Of a stretch of 47,817 bases of DNA, positions 26,151-35,325 are shown one piece after another. Source of the stretch: Richelia sp. CSU_2_1 (GTDB lineage Bacteria; Cyanobacteriota; Cyanobacteriia; Cyanobacteriales; Microcoleaceae); NCBI GenBank assembly GCA_012034575.1, contig JAAUPF010000033.1, positions 1 through 47,817 of the forward strand, read 5' to 3'. Each line of letters starts with the position of its first letter. Position 1 is the first letter of the stretch. The notes beneath the pieces are model-generated. The model worked only from the letters and a program-made list of their open reading frames with translations, did no database searches and had not been told where the DNA came from. A program made the position numbers and the translations under genes.

Positions 26151-26342
26151 TATCTTTCATCCTCGATCGGCTACCTTGGTTCCATCATCGTCTATTATAG
26201 TTCTTGCGTAAATGTTCGCTCGATCGGGGGACAGCAGATCGAGGCAGATATTTTCCAGATAGTAAAGCAATTTTTGCCATCTTATCTAGTACGATCGACC
26301 ATCCAATATCAACTGGGGTATTCAGATCGCGAAGTCGAAGGG

Positions 26343-26387
26343 TCAACTATCAACTATCAACGATCGACTATCAACTATCAACTATCA
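26343..26387 (+). repeat. TCAACTA heptamer array upstream of the HIT gene
   Basis: Degenerate TCAACTA copies interrupted by a CGATCG site, ending six bases before the HIT ATG. No Shine-Dalgarno sequence remains in this position. Confidence 0.8.
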
Positions 26388-26392
26388 TTCTT

Positions 26393-26740
26393 ATGACATC
26401 TCAAGAAACCATTTTTAGCAAAATCATCCGCCGCGAGATTCCCGCCGACATCGTTTACGAGGACGATTTGGCCTTGGCATTCCGAGATATCAATCCTCAA
26501 GCGCCAGTCCACATCCTCGTTATTCCCAAACAACCTATTGCCAAACTAGCCGATGCCGAGTCGGAAGACCACAAACTCATGGGACATCTGCTGCTGACTG
26601 TCAAGCGCGTAGCAGAAGAAGCTGGACTTTCCAACGGCTACCGCGTTGTGATTAATAATGGTAACGATGGCGGTCAGACTGTGGATCACTTGCACCTGCA
26701 CATTCTCGGCGGGCGCTTCATGAAATGGCCTCCAGGTTGA
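26393..26740 (+). CDS. HIT family hydrolase
   Basis: A 115-residue histidine-triad protein with the catalytic motif HLHLHILGG (about residues 100-108) and the N-terminal TIFSKIIRREIPADIVYED typical of HinT-like purine nucleoside phosphoramidases. It probably hydrolyses AMP-lysine-type or other nucleotidyl compounds. ATG 26393 is chosen from family start; the frame extends to 26204, but that region is a repeat array. The start is immediately preceded by a TCAACTA array, so its translation signal is unusual. Confidence 0.94.
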   Translation: MTSQETIFSKIIRREIPADIVYEDDLALAFRDINPQAPVHILVIPKQPIAKLADAESEDHKLMGHLLLTVKRVAEEAGLSNGYRVVINNGNDGGQTVDHLHLHILGGRFMKWPPG

Positions 26741-26743
26741 TAT

Positions 26744-26778
26744 AGTTGACAGTTGACAGTTGACAGTTGACAGTTGAC
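26744..26778 (+). repeat. AGTTGAC heptamer array (5 perfect copies)
   Basis: Five identical 7-bp units just after the HIT stop codon, the reverse-complement sense of the CAACTGT family elsewhere. Followed by further GAGTTATGAGTT/AACTCAAAACTC inverted repeats (26790-26865). Confidence 0.9.
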
Positions 26779-26895
26779 AGCTTCGGGGAGTTATGAGTTA
26801 TGAATTTTGAGTTATAAATTATCTTTAACTCAAAACTCACAACTCAAAATTTAAAACTCCCTTAAGTTGACAGTTGACTAAAGATTACAACAAAA

Positions 26896-26929
26896 AAAGC
26901 TACCCAATAACTAAGTAAGGGGTAGCTTT
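26896..26929. terminator. Bidirectional terminator between HIT and petD
   Basis: Perfect 10-bp stem AAAGCTACCC / GGGTAGCTTT with a 14-base loop, flanked by a run of A on one side and T-rich sequence on the other, placed between the converging HIT and petD genes. Confidence 0.8.
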
Positions 26930-26989
26930 ATTCAAAAACAAAATTGCTATTTCAAACCCGAAGGTAGCAAAATCGAGTAAGCTGAAATC

Positions 26990-27472
26990 TTAGAACAGAC
27001 CCAGCGTGAAAGATTTGTCGATCGGGAAAATAGCACCAATACCCAACCACAGAGTTACTGCAGTTCCAAACAGGAAAACTGCTGTAGCAACAGGGCGGCG
27101 GAACGGATTTTGGAACTTATTCACGTTCTCGATGAACGGCACCAAAATCAAGCCGGCGGGAACAGCAGCCATGCAAGCAATACCCAACAATTTATTAGGC
27201 AAAACGCGCAGGAGTTGGAACACCGGCCACAGGTACCATTCCGGCAGAATTTCTAGCGGAGTAGCAAAAGGATTAGCAGGTTCGCCAACCAAAGCCGGGT
27301 CGAGCACGGCTAAACCGACGCACAAAGAAATAGTGCCTAAAATTACCACAGGGAAAACGTAGAGCAAATCGTTAGGCCAAGCGGGTTCGCCGTAATAGTT
27401 GTGGCCCATGCCCTTAGCAAGTTTGGCGCGGAGGGCGGGATCGCTCAAATCTGGTTTTTTGAGAATAGACAT
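26990..27472 (-). CDS. petD: Cytochrome b6f complex subunit IV
   Basis: A 160-residue membrane protein with three transmembrane helices, the PEWY motif ([15 protein letters not shown]) at the quinol-oxidation site, and the N-terminal [21 protein letters not shown]. It combines with cytochrome b6 to form the equivalent of mitochondrial cytochrome b in photosynthetic electron transport. It lies 161 bp downstream of petB on the same strand; the gap holds no gene. Confidence 0.98.
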   Translation of the reverse strand: MSILKKPDLSDPALRAKLAKGMGHNYYGEPAWPNDLLYVFPVVILGTISLCVGLAVLDPALVGEPANPFATPLEILPEWYLWPVFQLLRVLPNKLLGIACMAAVPAGLILVPFIENVNKFQNPFRRPVATAVFLFGTAVTLWLGIGAIFPIDKSFTLGLF

Positions 27473-27633
27473 TGTAAGGGTGTTCTCCTTTTAGTTTTAC
27501 TTGAACCTGGTACCTCGCTGATGCGATCGCAGGATCTGATTCCTCGTAAATATTTATCATGAGTGATAAATTTTGAATTTTCAACTCAAAATTCCGCAGG
27601 GGCGGGAAAAATATCGCCCCCGCAACTCAAAAT

Positions 27634-28302
27634 TTACAACGGGCCCGAGATGCCTTGCTTGCGAATCATCAAGAAGTGAGCGAGCATGAACACCGCAATG
27701 AACCAAGGCAAAACGAAAGTGTGCAAGCTGTAGTAGCGAGTCAAAGTACCTTGACCTACCGCGACACCGCCGCGGAGCAACTCAACAAGTGTAGAACCGA
27801 CAAACGGGATAGCTTCGGGGACGCCGGAAACGATTTTGACAGCCCAGTAGCCGACTTGATCCCAAGGTAGCGAATAGCCTGTCACGCCGAAAGAAACAGT
27901 GATGACTGCCAAAATTACTCCGGTCACCCAGGTTAATTCGCGGGGCTTTTTGAAGCCGCCGGTCAGGTAAACGCGGAAGATGTGCAGGATCATCATCAGC
28001 ACCATCATGCTCGCGGACCAGCGGTGAATGGAACGGATCAGCCAGCCGAAGTTAACTTCAGTCATCAGGTACTGTACTGAAGAAAAGGCTTCTGCTACCG
28101 TGGGGCGGTAATAGAAGGTCATGGCGAAGCCGGTGGCAAACTGGATGATAAAACATACCAGAGTAATCCCGCCCAAGCAGTAGAAGATGTTGACGTGGGG
28201 AGGTACGTACTTAGTAGTGATGTCGTCGGCAATCGCCTGAATTTCTAGGCGTTCCTCAAACCACTGGTAGGTTTTTGAGTCGGTGATTTGTTTAGAAAAC
28301 AT
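27634..28302 (-). CDS. petB: Cytochrome b6
   Basis: A 222-residue, four-helix haem protein. The paired haem-ligand histidines lie in [20 protein letters not shown] and in the later [18 protein letters not shown]; the Cys in IFYCLGG that binds the extra c-type haem is present. Starts [20 protein letters not shown] as in other cyanobacteria. Complete. First gene of petBD; its 5' region is over 300 bp before any gene. Confidence 0.98.
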   Translation of the reverse strand: MFSKQITDSKTYQWFEERLEIQAIADDITTKYVPPHVNIFYCLGGITLVCFIIQFATGFAMTFYYRPTVAEAFSSVQYLMTEVNFGWLIRSIHRWSASMMVLMMILHIFRVYLTGGFKKPRELTWVTGVILAVITVSFGVTGYSLPWDQVGYWAVKIVSGVPEAIPFVGSTLVELLRGGVAVGQGTLTRYYSLHTFVLPWFIAVFMLAHFLMIRKQGISGPL

Positions 28303-29009
28303 GGAGCTAGAATTCCTAAAAGAATATTGCTGTGGTTGAGATTTAGGGCAGCAGCCACAGGTTTTTTTTCGCCCAGCAGCAGTCAGTGGGCTGTTGCTAG
28401 CAACTGCCTGCGGCTGCTTAAAAATTTGGAACTGACGCGAGGAATTCTATTAGACCCCTACAAAAACTTTTGTTGGTAGGCATTTTACCTGCCTTTAACT
28501 TGCTTTTGACAAGAGGTCTGTTGTGCGATCGCCCGTAACGCTGGAAAACTAAGCGGAAAACTAAGCTAGAGCTTGCCTCCGGTGCTGGCGTTGCCCGATC
28601 GCATTCCTGACTGTGATAAAAAATGTAACATAATTGTCGCGCAAATTTCACGAGATCGATCGATTTTTCTGGGTCTCAAACGCCTGTTTTGGCAAGCTCA
28701 ACACCCGCACAACCCTTGCGTGGGGCGAAGTCGATTACTGGGTGGGAGTCCCGAGCTGGGGGCGGGCGATGGAGGCGGTTTTTTCAGATCGATCGTAAAA
28801 CTTCACTTTTTGAGTCGATCGATAAATAGGGCAATGGGTACAAAAATGCGCGCGCGATCGTCAGTTTAAAAGCCTGCGGTGTCCGATTGCTGCTGAATGC
28901 AGTCGATTCGGTACTACCCTTCGCAAGCGGGGCGATCGTACCATCAACGATCGCAAGTCAACTGTCAACTATCAACTGTCAACTGTCAACTATCAACTAT
29001 TAATTATCA
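28303..29009. other. Long divergent intergenic region upstream of petB and hen1
   Basis: About 700 bases holding the petBD promoter region on one side and a TCAACTG/TCAACTA array (28957-29000) abutting hen1 on the other. Short open frames (for example 28573-28869) have no protein-like features. Several CGATCG sites occur. No RNA gene recognised. Confidence 0.45.
28957..29000 (+). repeat. TCAACTG/TCAACTA array directly before hen1
   Basis: Six or so heptamer copies ending about ten bases before the hen1 ATG, occupying the place of the ribosome-binding site. Same family as 26343-26387, upstream of the HIT gene. Confidence 0.85.
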
Positions 29010-30410
29010 ATGTTATTAACTATTTCAACAACTCACACCCCGGCTACAGATTTAGGTTATTTGCTGCACAAACATCCCGATCGCCATCAATTTTTTTCGA
29101 TGAGTTTCGGACAAGCTAGCGTGTTTTATCCTGAAGCTAATACAGACAAATGTACGGCAGCTTTACTGTTAGATATCGATCCGATCTGTCTAGTCCGGGG
29201 CAAGTCAAAATCGGGCGATCGACCCCTCGAACAATACGTGAACGATCGCCCTTACGTTGCTTCATCTTTTCTCAGTGTCGCCCTCGCCCAAGTCTTCCGC
29301 ACCGCTATGTCCGGTCACTGCAAAGATCGCCCGGAACTTGCAGAAACTGCCATTCCTTTAACAGTTAACTTATCGGTTTTGCCCTGTCGGGGGGGCGAAA
29401 AATTCCTGCGAAAAATGTTTGAGCCACTGGGATATCAAGTTACAGCAGAACCACTGATTCTTGACGCAAAATTTCCCGAATGGGGTGCGAGTCCTTATTT
29501 TGCTGTGGAACTGGAAAATACAATTAAGCTGGCAGATTTGCTAAGCCATTTATATGTATTAATTCCCGTGTTGGATGATGAAAAACATTATTGGGTGGGC
29601 GATGAAGAAATCGAGAAATTAATGCGTCACGGTGAAGGTTGGTTGAACGCGCATCCCGCCCGCGAACAAATTGCTAACCGCTACCTCAAACGCCAGCGTC
29701 GATTGACGAAAATTGCCATATCCCAACTAGCAGAAGAAGACCATCTAGATCCCGATGCGATCGAACTTTCTCACCAGCAAGAAGAGGAAGTTTTAGAAAA
29801 GCGAATTAGCCTCAACGAACAGCGTTTAACATCGGTAATGGAAGTTTTGCAATCTAGCAGTGCTAAACGAGTGGTAGATTTGGGTTGCGGTGAAGGAAAA
29901 CTATTGCAATTACTGTTAAAAGATAGTGCGATCGAGCAAATTACCGGAGTCGATGTATCCTATCGGATTTTGGAAATTGCGAAGGAAAGGTTGCAAGTCG
30001 ATCGATTTTCTCCCGCCCAGCAATCTCGCCTGCAATTACTTCAAAGTTCGCTGATTTATCGAGACAGTCGGTTGACGGGTTATGATGTCGCGACAGTAAT
30101 CGAAGTTATCGAACATCTCGATTTAGAAAGGTTAGCAATTTTTGAGCGAAATTTGTTTGAATTTATCCGGGCGAAAAGGGCGATCGTTACAACTCCCAAT
30201 GTAGAATATAACGTGCGGTTTGAAAACTTACCTGCGGGCAAATTCCGCCACCGCGATCACCGTTTTGAGTGGACTCGCCAGGAGTTTCAGACTTGGGCAA
30301 ATGGGGTTGCCGATCGATTTGGATATGAGGTAGAGTTTCGATCTATTGGAATGGAGGATTTAGCAGTAGGTTCGCCTACCCAAATGGCAATATTTACCCG
30401 ACAGGTATAA
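29010..30410 (+). CDS. hen1: RNA 3'-terminal ribose 2'-O-methyltransferase Hen1
   Basis: A 466-residue two-domain protein. The N-terminal half (about 1-235) is the bacterial Hen1 domain that activates the Pnkp ligase (LLTISTTHTPATDLGYLLHK, SFGQASVFYPEA). The C-terminal half is the methyltransferase: SAM site VVDLGCGEGKLLQLL, metal-binding EVIEHLDLE, and the later RHRDHRFEW His residues. Bacterial Hen1 methylates the ribose at the 3' end of RNA broken by ribotoxins before Pnkp seals it, so the join cannot be cut again. Downstream, with one small gene between, is pnkp, its known partner. The start is preceded by a heptamer array instead of a normal ribosome site. Confidence 0.96.
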   Translation: MLLTISTTHTPATDLGYLLHKHPDRHQFFSMSFGQASVFYPEANTDKCTAALLLDIDPICLVRGKSKSGDRPLEQYVNDRPYVASSFLSVALAQVFRTAMSGHCKDRPELAETAIPLTVNLSVLPCRGGEKFLRKMFEPLGYQVTAEPLILDAKFPEWGASPYFAVELENTIKLADLLSHLYVLIPVLDDEKHYWVGDEEIEKLMRHGEGWLNAHPAREQIANRYLKRQRRLTKIAISQLAEEDHLDPDAIELSHQQEEEVLEKRISLNEQRLTSVMEVLQSSSAKRVVDLGCGEGKLLQLLLKDSAIEQITGVDVSYRILEIAKERLQVDRFSPAQQSRLQLLQSSLIYRDSRLTGYDVATVIEVIEHLDLERLAIFERNLFEFIRAKRAIVTTPNVEYNVRFENLPAGKFRHRDHRFEWTRQEFQTWANGVADRFGYEVEFRSIGMEDLAVGSPTQMAIFTRQV

Positions 30411-30496
30411 TTCCTCAAAACTTACGCACATACTCTCTCATTTAGTCTGTTTGCGCTTAGAATATAGTTAAACTTGGAAAAAAGCAGGATTCAGCT

Positions 30497-30775
30497 ATGA
30501 GTAAATCTATCCAAACCCAGATAATTAAAGTCGATCGTTCTCGAGGAATTCGCCTTCCTAAATCTTTGTTAGAGCAAATTGGCATTAGTGAAGCAGTAGC
30601 AATTGAAATTCAGGGCGATCGAATCGTCATTCGTGCAGCCCTAAAACCGCGTGCCGGTTGGGAAGAAGCATTCGCAAAAATGGCAGAAGAACATAATGAT
30701 GTTTTGCTTGATGAAATTTCCCCTACGGAATGGGAGGAGAGTGAATGGCAATGGAAATCAACAGATGTTTGCTGA
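30497..30775 (+). CDS. AbrB/MazE-type antitoxin without adjacent toxin
   Basis: A 92-residue protein with a swapped-hairpin AbrB/MazE DNA-binding domain (IIKVDRSRGIRLPKSLLEQIGI, VAIEIQGDRIVIRA) and the acidic, Trp-rich tail (GWEEAFAKMAEE, SPTEWEESEWQW) typical of MazE antitoxins that wrap MazF. AGGA sits 7 bases before the ATG. The gene lies between hen1 (86 bp upstream) and pnkp (14 bp downstream), so it is likely in the same transcript as pnkp. No MazF gene is visible in the window. It could be an orphan repressor or antitoxin regulating the repair operon. Confidence 0.88.
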   Translation: MSKSIQTQIIKVDRSRGIRLPKSLLEQIGISEAVAIEIQGDRIVIRAALKPRAGWEEAFAKMAEEHNDVLLDEISPTEWEESEWQWKSTDVC

Positions 30776-30789
30776 ATAATATTTAAACT

Positions 30790-32841
30790 ATGAAAATTAC
30801 AATACCCGAACTATCCTTAGTCTTGCTCATCGGTGCCTCCGGTTCCGGCAAATCAACATTTGCCCGCCAGCATTTCCTACCTACAGAAGTCATTTCATCG
30901 GATTACTGCCGCGCTTTAGTTTCCGATGACGAAAACAGTCAAGCGGCTACCAATGATGCTTTTGAAGTCTTGCATTTTATCGCTGCAAAACGCTTGACTG
31001 CGGGCAAATTAACTGTAATTGATGCGACAAACGTTCAGCCGGAAAGCCGCAAACCTTTACTAGAATTAGCTCGAAAATACCATTGCTTTTTAGTCGCGAT
31101 CGTCCTAGATTTACCAGAGAAAGTATGTGCCGATCGCAACCAACAACGTCCCGATCGCAACTTCGGAAATCATGTAATTCGCCGCCACATTCAGAATTTA
31201 AAACGATCGCTCAAATCCCTCGATCGCGAAGGGTTTCGCAAAATTTACGTCCTCCGTTCCCCCGAAGAAATCAACGCGGTGGAAGTTGAAAAACAGCCTT
31301 TATGGAACAATCGCAAGTTCGATCGAGGCCCTTTTGATATCATCGGCGACATTCACGGATGCTGCGACGAATTAGAAAAATTGTTGCAACAATTGGGCTA
31401 TCAAATTACAGAAAATACTAGCGATTCCGGTTTTTGGAAATTCCCCGTTTACGCCCACCCAGAGGGGCGGAAAGCCGTGTTTTTAGGGGATTTGGTCGAT
31501 CGAGGCCCCCGCATTCTCGACACCCTTAAACTCGCACGCAACATGGTAGTTGCAGGAACGGCTTTGTGCGTTCCGGGAAATCACGATATTAAATTGCTGA
31601 AAAAACTCAACGGTAAAAATGTCAAAATTAACCACGGACTCGAACAAACTTTAGCAGAAATAGAATCTTTGCCCGATGAATTGCGCGCCGGTGCAGAACA
31701 AGAAATCGGTCAATTTCTAGACAGTTTAATCGCCCATTACGTCCTCGATGAAGGCAATTTAGTTGTCGCCCATGCCGGGATGAAAGCAGAATTTCAAGGA
31801 CGCGCATCGAGTAAAGTTCGAGATTTTGCTTTGTACGGCGAAACCACAGGCGAAATCGATGAATTTGGCTTGCCAATCCGTTACAATTGGGCGGCAGAAT
31901 ATCGAGGTAAAGCAACAGTTGTATGCGGACACACGCCCGTACCGGAAGCCGAATGGTTGAACAATACAGTTGATATCGATACAGGCTGCGTTTTTGGGGG
32001 AAAACTAACAGCTTTGCGCTATCCAGAAAGAGAATTTGTCAGCGTTTCTGCTGCGAGAATTTACTGCGAACCTGCAAAGCCGATCGCCCCGCAATCCCCT
32101 GCAAATTCAGACCTCAATTCAACGGCTGCCAACAGCAATTTATCCACAACAAATATCACCGCCCAACAGCATTTTGATGGCGTGTTAGATATTGCCGACG
32201 TACTCGGAAAACGCATTATTTCCACTCGCCTGCAAAACAACATTACCATTCGAGAAGCAAATGCGATCGCAGCCTTGGAAGTAATGAGTCGGTTTGCAGC
32301 AAATCCCAAATGGCTGATTTATTTACCGCCGACAATGTCACCCGTCGCTACTTCCCAAAAACCCGGAATTTTAGAAAATCCAGCCGAAGCTTTTAGCTAC
32401 TACCAACAGCAGGGAATCAAGACTGTTTTGTGCGAGGAAAAACACATGGGTTCCCGCGCAGTTGTCATTGTCTGTCGCGACGAATCTGCTGTCAAACAGC
32501 GCTTCGGCATTTTCAATAATAGTATCGGTATTTGTTACACGCGGACGGGTCGGAATTTCTTCAATAATTCTACTTTAGAAACAGAGTTTTTAGCCAGAAT
32601 CAATGCTGCTTTAACCGCCAGCAATTTTTGGGAAGAATTTCAAACCAATTGGGTATGTTTGGACTGCGAGTTGATGCCTTGGTCTGCCAAAGCGCAAGAA
32701 TTATTGCAGCAACAATATGCCCCCGTGGGAACGGCTGCCCGTCACGGATTTGCAGGGGCGATCGAGCTTTTAGAACGAGCAAAACAGCGGGGAGTTGATG
32801 TTGGTTCGGTGCTGGAAAATATCGCGATCGAGCAGAATTAG
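30790..32841 (+). CDS. pnkp: Polynucleotide kinase-phosphatase Pnkp, kinase + phosphatase + start of ligase (frame broken)
   Basis: Bacterial Pnkp RNA-repair enzyme. Residues 1-170: 5'-OH polynucleotide kinase with P-loop IGASGSGKST and RPDRNFGNHVI. Residues about 180-420: metallophosphatase with DIIGDIHGCCDELEKLL, FLGDLVDRGPRI, PGNHDIKL, GHTPVPEAEW. From about 460: adenylyltransferase/ligase domain with motif I EEKHMGSRAVV (nucleotide-binding Lys) and CLDCELMPW. The frame stops at 683 residues, but related proteins have about 850-870; the missing part continues in other frames to 33417. It works with Hen1, coded just upstream. If the breaks are real, the ligase is disabled while kinase and phosphatase survive. 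Confidence 0.93.
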   Translation: MKITIPELSLVLLIGASGSGKSTFARQHFLPTEVISSDYCRALVSDDENSQAATNDAFEVLHFIAAKRLTAGKLTVIDATNVQPESRKPLLELARKYHCFLVAIVLDLPEKVCADRNQQRPDRNFGNHVIRRHIQNLKRSLKSLDREGFRKIYVLRSPEEINAVEVEKQPLWNNRKFDRGPFDIIGDIHGCCDELEKLLQQLGYQITENTSDSGFWKFPVYAHPEGRKAVFLGDLVDRGPRILDTLKLARNMVVAGTALCVPGNHDIKLLKKLNGKNVKINHGLEQTLAEIESLPDELRAGAEQEIGQFLDSLIAHYVLDEGNLVVAHAGMKAEFQGRASSKVRDFALYGETTGEIDEFGLPIRYNWAAEYRGKATVVCGHTPVPEAEWLNNTVDIDTGCVFGGKLTALRYPEREFVSVSAARIYCEPAKPIAPQSPANSDLNSTAANSNLSTTNITAQQHFDGVLDIADVLGKRIISTRLQNNITIREANAIAALEVMSRFAANPKWLIYLPPTMSPVATSQKPGILENPAEAFSYYQQQGIKTVLCEEKHMGSRAVVIVCRDESAVKQRFGIFNNSIGICYTRTGRNFFNNSTLETEFLARINAALTASNFWEEFQTNWVCLDCELMPWSAKAQELLQQQYAPVGTAARHGFAGAIELLERAKQRGVDVGSVLENIAIEQN

Positions 32842-33417
32842 CCGATCGATATGTTGATGCCTACCGCCGCTACTGCTGGCCGGTGAATTCGCTTGCTGAC
32901 TTCAAATTAGCGCCGTTTCACATTTTGGCAACCGAGGGCAAAGTACACGCTGACAAAAATCACTGCTGGCACATGGAACAAATAGCAAAATTTGCGATCG
33001 CGACCCGGAATTGCTGTTAGCTACCGAATGTAAAGTAGTGGAAATTAGCAATAATGAAAGTCAATTAGCCGGAATCCAATGGTGGGAAAAACTGACTGAT
33101 GCGGGCGGCGAAGGCATGGTTGTCAAACCGATGGAATTTACGGTAAAAAATAGTAAAGGATTGGTACAGCCAGCAGTAAAATGTCGGGGAAAAGAGTATT
33201 TGCGAATTATTTACGGTTTGGAATATTCATTGCCGGAACATTTGGAAAACTGCGATCGCGCGGGCTGGCGGCCAAACGTTCTTTAGCATTGCGAGAGTTT
33301 GCACTAGGTATCGAAGCTTTAGAAAGATTTGTTGCAGGCGCGCCTTTAAGACAAGTTCACGAATGCGTTTTCGGAGTTTTAGCAATGGAAAGCGAACCTG
33401 TCGATCCGAGATTGTAA
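32835..33417 (+). pseudogene. pnkp: C-terminal part of Pnkp ligase domain, spread over three frames
   Basis: Downstream of the stop at 32841 the family sequence continues in three successive pieces: ADRYVDAYRRYCWPVNSLAD ... (about 32841-33001), DPELLLATECKVVEISNNES ... LVQPAVKCRGKEYLRIIYG (about 33002-33250), then RGLAAKRSLALREFALG ... VHECVFGVLAMESEPVDPRL (33262-33417, with the normal stop). Each junction needs one extra base, so three single-base losses at about 32835, 33001 and 33250 explain everything. Summed with the 683 residues upstream, the length matches full Pnkp. Junctions two and three touch GCGATCGC sites. Confidence 0.9.
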
Positions 33418-33530
33418 AATCATTTCCGATTAGATTTGGAGTGATTTAACCGCAGAGAACGCAGAGAACGCAGAGAGAGAGAAGAGAGAGATGAATGAGT
33501 TCTATGCCAAGTTCGGAAATCAAAACATAA

Positions 33531-33566
33531 AAAAAAGGCGTTTGTACTTGACAAACGCCCTTTTTT
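33531..33566. terminator. Bidirectional terminator
   Basis: GGCGTTTGT-acttg-ACAAACGCC stem, flanked by eight A on the left and six T on the right, directly between the ends of pnkp and the convergent membrane protein gene. Confidence 0.9.
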
Positions 33567-33570
33567 CAAG

Positions 33571-35247
33571 TTACGGACGAGGCGTCTTATCTTGTTTGAA
33601 AGAAGCCAGCCAATCGCGAATTTGATCGGCCGCAATATCGCGTCCGCCCAAGCCGAAAGCTAAAGCAATTCCCACTGCGATCGCTCCTAGCAATAGCCCG
33701 AAAGCTAAATTCACGATATCGCTGCCAATTCCCATTTGTTGCAACGCCAAAGCACCAACAAAAATAATCACCGCAATCCGGGCACTTTGACCCAAAAGCC
33801 GCGCTTGGCGAGTTCCAGAACTAGCAATCAAATTAAACGCCAAATTCGCCAAATACAGCCCGATCGCAAATACGACCAAACCAGATAGTACCCGACCGGC
33901 AATCACCACTAAACCGCTGACAATCGCCGTCAGTGCGGGAATCCGCAGCACGTCGGTAGCAGCCACCACAGCAAACAGAATGATGCCTATCTGCACCACA
34001 ATACCTACAAATTCTGAAGGTGTGCGGGCCGGCAAATCCGGTTCTTGAAGTACCGTTGCATCGGGATCTGTCCCAGAAGTCGGCGGCGGCAACCTCAACT
34101 GCGGCTTCGTTTGCACTCCCAACCAAGAAAAGATGTTGTTGAAACCAATTCCAGTCAGGATATTTGTTACCAACTCGCCGATCCAGCGACCCACAAAATA
34201 AGCCACTAACAGAATTAGTACGGCCGTAAAAATGTTAGGAAGCGCGCCTAAAACGCTGCCCAGCATCGCAGTTGCAGGTTGCGAAATCGCCTGAATGTCC
34301 AAAGCATTAAGAGCTGAGATCGCAGTTGGAATCAAAATCAAAACATAGACAACCGTACCGACAATCCACGACAGCGATTGTCCCCCCGCAGTCCGCGAAA
34401 TTCCGAACCGCGCGCCCAAACTGTCTGCCCCAGCAGCAGCTAACAGATTCGTCACGATCCGCCGCACTACCATAGCCAGCAACCAACCGACAAAACCGAT
34501 TAGCAAAGCTTCCAAAATTTTCGGAATTGCTGCCAGAATTTGGTTGAGCAAATTGTTGACGGGTAGCAAAGCTTGCTGCAATTCCAGCGAGTCGAGAATC
34601 AGCGGCAAAAACAGCAGAAAAATGAACCAGTAAAGTGCATTTGCCAGAGTATCGCTCAGCAATAAAGGACTCTCACTGGGCGCAGTACCTACTTGCTGGT
34701 TCAAGCGTTCGTCTAGGTTAAAAGTCCGCATCACCCGCGATACGGCCAATTTGGCAACAGTTGCCAGTACCCAAGCAATTCCCAACCAAATTAACGCGCC
34801 GCCTAACTTCGGCAAGAAACCAGTAATTTGATTTAGAAAAGTATTCAGCGGTTGCGAGACAGCCGTTAGATTTAGCTGGTTGAAAAAGGCTACCAGGAAA
34901 AAGATAAAAATAATCCAGAACACCGCTGTAGAAATCCATTTTTCCACTTGCGGGGCGTCTGTTCCGTCCGGGCGGCCGGTAATCCAAGCAGCCAGACGGT
35001 TGTCGATGGTAGTCTTTTTGAGCAGCCCTCCGACTAAAGATGAGATTAGGGCTGATACTATCAACCCGATTAGCAGAATTCCTACTGCCCAGATCAGGTT
35101 GGGGAGGCCTGGAAGTAGATTGTTAAGGCTGCGTTCGGCCTCTGCCAGGGGGTTCGGGGCAGCTTGGGCCTGTGCCAACATTCGATCGGACAGAACCGTT
35201 ATTCGGGTCCATGTCGGTTGAGTGATTTCTTGCCAAGTTTCATTCAT
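33571..35247 (-). CDS. TM-helix-repeat membrane protein (mechanosensitive channel-like)
   Basis: A 558-residue integral membrane protein with repeated conserved transmembrane helix units (NLIWAVGILLIGLIVSALI; KLGGALIWLGIAWVLATVAK; KILEALLIGFVGWLLAMVVR; NIFTAVLILLVAYFVGRWIG) and the recurring DxLxxRxG/N segments between them, as in the TM_helix family related to small-conductance mechanosensitive channels. The C-terminal helices are followed by GLGGRDIAADQIRDWLASF, a motif seen in MscS-type proteins, but the beta domain is missing. Ion-channel function is inferred. Ends at a strong hairpin terminator. Confidence 0.82.
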   Translation of the reverse strand: MNETWQEITQPTWTRITVLSDRMLAQAQAAPNPLAEAERSLNNLLPGLPNLIWAVGILLIGLIVSALISSLVGGLLKKTTIDNRLAAWITGRPDGTDAPQVEKWISTAVFWIIFIFFLVAFFNQLNLTAVSQPLNTFLNQITGFLPKLGGALIWLGIAWVLATVAKLAVSRVMRTFNLDERLNQQVGTAPSESPLLLSDTLANALYWFIFLLFLPLILDSLELQQALLPVNNLLNQILAAIPKILEALLIGFVGWLLAMVVRRIVTNLLAAAGADSLGARFGISRTAGGQSLSWIVGTVVYVLILIPTAISALNALDIQAISQPATAMLGSVLGALPNIFTAVLILLVAYFVGRWIGELVTNILTGIGFNNIFSWLGVQTKPQLRLPPPTSGTDPDATVLQEPDLPARTPSEFVGIVVQIGIILFAVVAATDVLRIPALTAIVSGLVVIAGRVLSGLVVFAIGLYLANLAFNLIASSGTRQARLLGQSARIAVIIFVGALALQQMGIGSDIVNLAFGLLLGAIAVGIALAFGLGGRDIAADQIRDWLASFKQDKTPRP

Positions 35248-35325
35248 TTTTTTCTCAGGTTAACGTCAGATTTGACAAGGAAAATAAGAAACTGTTAAGA
35301 ATACGCTTCTAGCTTGCAGGTTCTC

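Noticed and set aside
28573..28869. 98-codon frame upstream of hen1
   Set aside because: Low-quality composition, no ribosome site, overlaps the petB upstream region.
32820..33260. Programmed -1 frameshifting in pnkp
   Set aside because: Three separate sites without slippery heptamers or nearby pseudoknots; simple base loss is the more economical reading.
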